A stretch of DNA of 64,000 nucleotides from Guyanagaster necrorhizus (taxonomy: Eukaryota > Basidiomycota > Agaricomycetes > Agaricales > Physalacriaceae): the NCBI RefSeq assembly GCF_019112545.1, contig NW_025064884.1:1352141-1416140 (forward strand), in the 5' to 3' direction. Below are positions 57,801 to 64,000 of this stretch, in pieces (position 1 is the stretch's first letter; each line of letters opens with the position of its first letter). A program made the translations under genes and the position numbers. Under the pieces are notes generated by a model. The model worked only from the letters and a program-made list of their open reading frames with translations. It ran no database searches and was not told the DNA's origin.

Positions 57801-60800
57801 ATGTCGACATGGACGCCCCAGCTAGCTGGTTTGGCAGAAATTCTCCAAACCATCCACGAGTCCACCGACATGGCCCAGTCGGTGCAACGAAATATCACCC
57901 AAGTGAGTTCCACGGACGTCCTCGATAATCTTCTCTAACAGTGTTCAAGAAACTCAATAGCTTTACGCGTGTACCCGACTATATCGCTTACCTTGCTCAT
58001 ATCCTATGCTGGATGCGGGAAGAGGAAGAGCGAATTCGAAGCATCGCTGGCTATCTTCTCAAGAATAACTCGCGCCTTATTCTCTCGTCTTCACCAGAGG
58101 TGGCCGCCTACGTCAAGAATGCCGTTCTACAAGCATTCACCGACTCATCAATCATGATACGGAACACTGCTGGGCAAGACGTTGTAGCATTCCTCGGCGT
58201 ACTGGAACCCAAGAATTGGCCGGAGTGTCTGCAGCAGCTTGTAGGGATGCTGGATATGCCTGATCTTGACAAGCAAGAGGTGAGTGTCCGATTTTCCTAA
58301 TTCGCCGCTCTCGGGCTACGGCCATGATAATCGGACGGTTCCGATGCTTGGTATCTCAGTTGTCGTACCGGTGCCCCGGCAAATGATTCTAGAGCCTCTG
58401 TATCACGTCAAAAGATTCAGTTTTTGAGCCAGTATCACAGTGGCAGAAAATCTGAAACTATCTTGTGCTCACAAGCCTCCATTAACGATCTAGTTTCCGA
58501 TTTGCGGGTCGTTATTGAAAGCTTGTAATTTCTAACAGGCACTTTTGGATTTTCTGCCACTGTCATTCGCGAGCGAATCAATCTTGTCCATGATTCTGCC
58601 TTCTCGAAGATCAGCCAGTGGCAGCGTTGTCGTCAACAGAGAGAGCTTTCGTTTTACCTTGTCTTCTTTCCACTGCAATTACGTTTATCTTTTCTCACCT
58701 ATGTCTTAGGCTGCTTTCAATGTCCTTGAAAAGGCTTGTGAAGATTACCCCCGAAAAATGGATGTCGAAATAAATGGAGCACGGCCGCTTGACTACATGA
58801 TTCCCAAATTTCTAATCCTCGCTGATCACCAGTCGTCCAAGATGCGCTCACATGCTGTCGCTTGCCTATCTTACTTTGTCCCTGCCAATTGCCAATCATT
58901 GTTCGTCCACCTAGATGCTTTCATAGCGTGTCTCTTCCGCCGCGCCTCGGACGATGACCCTTCAGTTCGACGCCACGTCTGCCAAGCGCTCGTTCTTCTC
59001 CTTGCCGCACGGCCCGAACGGTTAATGCCCGAGATGAACAACGTAGCCGAATATATGCTATATTCTACCAAAGACCAGAACGAGAACGTCGCACTGGAGG
59101 CATGCGAGTTCTGGCTTACGTTTGCCGAGGACGCTGAACTATCCATCTACCTGCACCCTCTTCTCGGAAAGGTCGCTCCGGTTCTGTTGGATTGTATGAT
59201 CTATGGCGAAGATGATTTGTTGTGGTTGGACGGTGATGCAGAAGACGAAGCCGTGCCAGATAAGGAGAGCGATATCAAGCCTCGCCACTATGGTAGCAAG
59301 TCCCACGGTTTGGAGAGGGATGTTAACGGAGAGCCCCCGAAGGCACGAATAGGCGCATACGGGGAAGAGACTTATGACGACGACGACGACGACTTCGATT
59401 ACGACGATGAAGACTACGCCGACGACATGTCCACCGAATGGAACTTGCGAAAGTGTGCCGCTGCCGCTCTCGATGTTCTCGCTGTCCGATTTACCGGTGA
59501 TCTTCTCAATGTTCTCCTGGGTCCATTGAAAGAAAAGCTCTGGAGCAGTGATTGGCTGCAGAGGGAGAGCGGAATTCTCGCTCTGGGAGCAATGGCCGAA
59601 GGTGCGCTTCGCTTCCTGATCATCACTATTTCACCTTCTGATACGTACCCAAACAGGCTGCATAGAAGCCATCGAACCTCACTTGCCCACACTAGTGCCG
59701 TATCTCATTAACATGCTCAATGATCCAAAGGTAACGCAATTCAATTCTTTCGTGTTCTCGTAAGCTAATAAGTTCTTCTCAGCCTTTGGTTCGATCAATC
59801 ACCTGCTGGTCGCTCGGGCGCTATGCGAGCTGGACCACCCAACCAATTTCTGAGGAGCATAAGGCTCAGTATTTCATCCCGACTATGGAAGGAGTGAGTG
59901 ATATTCTGCCTACTATCCTACGTTTCCTCCTAAACAAATACAATTAAAGCTCCTCCGGATGGTCTTGGATAGCAACAAGCGCGTGCAGGAAGCTGGTTGC
60001 AGCGCTTTTGCGACCCTCGAAGAAGATGCTGGTCCCGAATTGGCCCCATACCTCGAGCCTGTACTGAGGAACCTCGTCTTTGCGTTCGATAAGTACCAAC
60101 ATAAGAATATGCTCATACTATACGATGCGGTCGGAACTCTTGCCGACGCCGTTGGCCGTGCTCTTTCGGATCCTATGTATGTTGAGATTCTGATGCCACC
60201 CCTGACGAACCGGTGGTCGAAGCTCAAGGATGACGACCCTGACCTTATTCCATTACTCGAGGTGCGCTTTGCGTTTTGTCATGTCGTGTGGAATCCTGAT
60301 GAGTTCATCCAGTGTCTTGCATCAGTCACCATCGCGATGGGCATGTCCTTCCATCCTTATGCTGGTCCTGTCTTCGAGCGGTGCAATAACATCATTCACC
60401 ATTCACTGCTCCAATACCAAGCCTTCCAACAGAACCCCGAAATGGATGAGCCAGATAAATCATTCCTTGTCGTCGCGCTTGATCTTCTTTCCGGCCTTAC
60501 GCAAGGGCTCGGCATGTCCTTGGAGGGTCTGATAAACCAGACACAGCCAAATCTGTTGTCGCTGTTGACGGTTTGTTTGAAGCATCCTCAGGCGCCCGTA
60601 CGACAGTCCGCGTACGCGCTGGTCGGAGATATGGCTATGGGCTGCTTTACCGTCCTCCGACCGCATATGCCCGGCATCATGGGTGAACTGATACTACAAC
60701 TCGATCCTGAACCCAAGTTTGAATTTATCAGTGCTTCGAACAACGCTGCTTGGTCTGTTGGTGAAGTCGCGCTGCGCTACGGACGGAGTGAGTGTCATCC

Positions 60801-61362
60801 CGTTACCCCCATTCCGTTATTTTTACTAAACCTGATTATCAGACGACCCTGAATTCCAACAATGGGTGAATCCCCTGATTTCAAGACTGGTTCCGATTTT
60901 GCTGCACCCGAAGGCGCCAAGGAGCTTGCACGAAAATGCAGCAGTGTCGATAGGACGAATTGGGTTGATGCACCCGACTCTTGTTGCGCCACACTTGGCT
61001 GAGTTTGCGCAAGCGTGGTGTCAGGCATTGTATGAGATCCGAGATAACGAGGAGAAAGATTCGGCGTTCCGAGGGCTTTGCACGATGGTCGAAGTTAATC
61101 CTGCAGGAATTGCGAAGGTGATTCTCCCCCTCCCTCTCCCCCGTTGTATTTCCTCTCGTTGATGCTGATTTCTTTGTGACAGAGTCTCTTGTGGTTCTGC
61201 AATTCAATAGTGAGATGGAATGCGCCATCACCGGAACTGAATAATATGTTCCAGACGATACTGACGGCGTTCAAGCAGCATGACGCGACAGGGTGGGCTG
61301 CCCAAGTTGGTGCGTTCCCACCGATCATCCAAGAACGGCTGGCCACACGCTACGGCGTGTAA
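57801..61362 (+). CDS. KAP104: Transportin / karyopherin beta-2 (Kap104-like)
   Basis: Nine exons give about 916 residues, the normal size for this nuclear import receptor, which carries PY-NLS cargoes such as hnRNP-type proteins into the nucleus under RanGTP control. HEAT-repeat landmarks are QKLNSFTRVPDYIAYLAHIL, RSIAGYLLKNNSR, YPRKMDVEINGARPLDYMIP, HVCQALVLLLAARPERLMP, the acidic H8 loop (YDDDDDDFDYDDEDY), NLRKCAAAALDVLAVRF, CWSLGRYASW, AGCSAFATLEEDAGPELAPY and SDPMYVEILMPPLTNRW. The end is ERLATRYGV. All introns are in phase. Most are about 50 nt, but the second (58280-58709) is 430 nt. No lesion was found. Confidence 0.94.
58437..58563. mobile_element. MITE-like inverted repeat element in a transportin intron
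   Basis: ACAGTGGCAGAAAATC at 58437-58452 recurs as its exact reverse complement at 58548-58563, giving a 127-bp unit with perfect 16-bp terminal inverted repeats inside the only long intron of the gene. A third partial copy (CAGTGGCAG) lies at 58616-58624. No target-site duplication is obvious, so transposition is inferred, not shown. Confidence 0.5.
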
Positions 61363-61868
61363 TACGGAATATACGCACATGTTTCTTCTCTGTCTATGTC
61401 CTCGCCTCTTGCCTGTGGATTCCCCTTTTAGTAGCAGTAGTATTTTTTCGTAGTGTAGTCAATATCTTTCGTAGCAGTAGTCATTTCCTCCTCCTCTCGT
61501 GTCTTGTCTCCCTCCGTCATCCTCTTCTGGATGTTTGTGCATATAGCCCTCACCCGCTGCATTTTGTCTTTTTTTTGCTTTTTTTTTGCATATCTGTCAC
61601 TTTTTCTACGTAGCATTAGGTAGTCAGTAGTATAGCTTTCTGAGACCACATCCAAAGGCATCAAATTAAATCATGATCACGAATCCGACCGACAACGTTA
61701 CAATTAAAAATATGTATCTCAATTTGCTTGCTGTTTTTATATGTAGAAGAAATACATAGATCGAATTTTCCTGGAAAATGAAACGAGTCCCTGCATTATG
61801 ATACTCATACTTTGGGGGTGCATTAGATTATCCGAACCTCATAAGTTACCAACCTCTCCCGCGGCCGA
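61363..61868. other. Convergent 3' flanks
   Basis: The 506 nt between transportin and the lectin gene. T-rich on the plus strand, with runs near 61570-61590, consistent with untranslated 3' sequence. No gene is seen. Confidence 0.45.
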
Positions 61869-63482
61869 CTACAGACGCTTGCTACTCGAATACATCCCCC
61901 CTGCACCGCCGAATCCCACAAACCCGCTCGACCGCCCTCCACTAAAGTTCCCCATCCCCGAATATCTACTTCTCCTGCGGTACTCCTGGTAACCGTAATA
62001 CCCTCCGGCGCCCACCCCGGCGAACAAGAGCATCTTGAAGAAGAACCACGTCCACGATCCGGCGCTCTTCTTGGAACGTTTCTTGGCGCCCTCCGTGTAG
62101 GGGAGATCTCCATGGGAGATTATAGCAGAGTGCGTTGAGACGGTGATGATGCTTTGTGTTAGGTAATAAGTGTTCAGCTGGTATGGGTGAGGGGAGGATG
62201 GCGGAAATGACTCACTCATGGTTATCCGATACGTCTCCAGTCATCGCGCTCATCCCGAGGAAGGGTGCGGTGGGTAGCGAGACCCCATCAGCACGGAAGC
62301 AGTCTGTCCAATCATCCCCTGCAGCGGGGAGTCAAGATGGATTCGTCACGTCTGTCCAGTGGCCTACTCACAGGCTTTATATTGCAGCTTAACCTAACAG
62401 GAAGAAGATCAGTACCCAGGCATTATCAGGTGCCGTGGAAAGGCTGGCACGAGAAATAGAAGGTTTCACCCACATCTAAAACGCTATCCTTGATGTATGT
62501 GATCTTGATTTTGGTTGCAACGTTTGTTCGGCGGAAGTTCAACTAGCAGGAGTGAGCGTGAGTTGCACATGGATAGTGAGATACACAAAACGCACGGAAC
62601 ATGCACCGATGCCTTGTTTATCTCCGTCGTTTTGGAAGTCGTAAGAGGTCTTGCCATCGCCAATCATTCCGGTGATGCGAGGGAAGGCATATGGGTGGCG
62701 TGAATTAGCGTACGTGTCCAAGAACAATCCGAAACCGGTGAAGCTATCTATAAAAGCATGAGTTTATTTCTTCGGAATAAACGTCCCAAAAAAACCGACC
62801 TTTGTTTCCAAACACCGGTCCTGGCTGAGCACGTTCCTTCGTTAGCCAGATGGCCAAACCGTCTCCGAAGAGGTTGTTCGAGTCGCCCGACACCTGAAGA
62901 ACCACGCATGTTGGCGCTTCCTGCTAGACACAAACGGTCGTGTGCACTTGCCTTGAACTCGATTTCGATGATAAAATTCGCTGTCGTGAGTGGTAGACGG
63001 GACCATAGGTATCCCTAAGAAGGATAGAGCATTATTGCTGGTGTCGTCGAAAGGGAGAAAAAAGCAAGCGCACCATCTGTGATGGTCGGTCACGCGTCAG
63101 CCGTATGTGTTTGTTGGTATTCTAACGAGGCATCAGCTCGAATGTGCAGCTTGGATATATGGTAACCTTACAATGTAGGCATCGGCGCCAAAGTCCCACC
63201 ATCTTTGCAAATGAATAGCAAGCCTCTCCGTACAGTTATTTCTGCTCACCTATTCTGCAGGTCTTGGTCTATGTACGGCGCATATATTGAGTGCGTGCGT
63301 AACTGCACTGTCTAGCAATCAATTAGTCCACAGAGTCGACGGCAAGGGCGTGACCCACTCACCCGTTCAACCGTCTTGTCTCCGACCTTCATCTTTATCT
63401 TCTCCTCGGCGCCTCGTGTCGTTCCAATAAATGAGGAGAAAACGGCAAAGGCAAGGACGACCATGCTACAACGCGACAGCAT
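61869..63482 (-). CDS. L-type lectin cargo receptor (ERGIC-53/VIP36/Emp47 type)
   Basis: Eleven exons give 348 residues. A signal peptide (MVVLAFAVFSSFIGTTRGA) is followed by the L-type lectin fold: THSIYAPYIDQDLQNRWWDF, IRLTRDRPSQMGYLWSRLPL, FEIEF-type strand IIEIEFK, GDGLAIWLTKERAQPGPVFG, TGFGLFLDTYANSRHPYAFP (the calcium and mannose loop) and GDVSDNHDIITVSTHSA. Then comes one transmembrane helix (WFFFKMLLFAGVGAGGYYGY) with a short Arg/Gly-rich cytosolic tail. Such lectins bind high-mannose glycans and carry glycoproteins between ER and Golgi. The intron at 62894-62951 has the consensus GC donor AAG|GCAAGT. All others are GT-AG and in phase. ATG 63482 was chosen to place the signal peptide at the start, although the frame is open upstream. 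Confidence 0.92.
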
Positions 63483-64000
63483 GTTTTCGAGTGATAGATT
63501 GTATACGGGATTTATGACAGTGAGCACAGGGCCCTAAGATACACCTAAAGATGGCCTGCGGGATAGTAACCAGCGTACAGTGTAGAATGCGGAAGGGAAC
63601 GTGAAAGACTCGTTGTTGTCGTCGGTCGCTATTGACACGTGCTCGAGGGAAAATCGAAAATTATTTATCAATTATTTCTTTCCTTTCACGATGCGGTCGT
63701 GACGGTGGGGGTAATGGTATATGAGCCACGCCATTCCACCGAGTCCTGTCACATAATATTAATCCACTCAAAGTATGAACCTTTATAAGACTCGTCTCGT
63801 TGCCGAGCCTGAAGGATGAGACTAGAACGTCATTATTAAGGTTCAGTAAGTAAGACAAGTCTTAACTAACTTGTATAAAGGTTAACATGACTGAAACTCA
63901 CTGTGAGGACTAGCAACTCCCTATCATTCTTCAACTTGGTCATGTTACTATCTATGCTGCAGTCCATCGCAGGGGTCTTTCGAAATAAACAAAAGAGGCC
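63483..64000. other. Right-end flank
   Basis: No supported gene. A short imperfect inverted repeat is visible (AACCTTTATAAG near 63778 against its inverse near 63870), of unknown meaning. The window ends here. Confidence 0.35.

Noticed and set aside
58320..58460. Box C/D snoRNA in the long transportin intron (ATGATAA and CTGA)
   Set aside because: Box C deviates from consensus, and no terminal stem or C'/D' boxes are visible.
1..64000. CRISPR arrays, bacterial operons, riboswitches or prophage
   Set aside because: The window is clearly fungal nuclear DNA with spliceosomal introns; no such structures are present.

Overview
The window is nuclear DNA of a filamentous basidiomycete, most likely an agaricomycete. 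The signs are many short GT-AG introns (mostly 45-60 nt), conserved eukaryotic housekeeping genes on both strands, and families expanded in Agaricomycetes: DUF6534 membrane proteins, F-box/LRR-like proteins, MYND-finger proteins and KRE2-type mannosyltransferases. Gene models were built by hand from reading frames, splice signals and remembered family conservation. No alignment or RNA evidence was available, so start codons and a few splice sites are the weakest part.

Layout. 0-5.6 kb holds only decayed coding traces: a DUF6534 relic and a MYND-finger relic. 5.6-15.8 kb is a dense housekeeping block: a 71-residue membrane protein (-), an F-BAR/SH3 cytokinesis protein of the Cdc15/Imp2 type (-), a carnosine N-methyltransferase-family protein (+), a small unknown protein (+), mitochondrial Hsp10 (-) and MUB1/SamB (-). 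16.8-21.7 kb has a dead short-chain dehydrogenase (-), a KRE2/KTR mannosyltransferase (+) and a broken unknown gene (+). 22.0-29.1 kb carries diphthine methyl ester synthase DPH5 (-), an intact DUF6534 protein (-) and a 16-exon monocarboxylate-type MFS transporter (+). 30.3-37.1 kb carries a four-RRM Nrd1-like RNA-binding protein (-), an F-box pseudogene (-) and a membrane J-protein (+). 38.7-42.9 kb has a siderophore-type MFS transporter (+) preceded by GATA motifs, tail-to-tail with a CaiB/BaiF CoA-transferase (-). 43-47.3 kb is accessory DNA: unknown ORFs, a large inverted repeat pair about 1.9 kb apart, short repeats and a tRNA-Glu-like sequence. 47.3-55.1 kb has a frameshifted F-box gene, an intact F-box gene, a damaged coiled-coil gene of possible augmin type and a small unknown gene. 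57.8-63.5 kb ends the window with transportin/Kap104 (+) and an ERGIC-53/VIP36-type L-type lectin (-).

How the genes relate. No operon or secondary-metabolite cluster is evident. Secretory-pathway functions recur (KTR mannosyltransferase, L-type lectin, membrane J-protein). Translation and proteostasis are represented by DPH5, Hsp10 and MUB1. The siderophore transporter with an upstream SreA/Urbs1-type site is the one clear regulatory story.

Caveats and highlights. At least six loci look pseudogenised by stops or single-base frameshifts. Some of these, especially the F-box gene at 47.3-48.8 kb and the coiled-coil gene at 51.7-53.8 kb, carry so few lesions that consensus-sequence error is a real alternative. 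The most notable structural points are three or four GC-AG introns, several 10-13 nt microexons, the inverted repeat pair next to a tRNA-like sequence, and a 430-nt transportin intron containing a perfect 16-bp inverted repeat. I found no convincing new multi-gene system.
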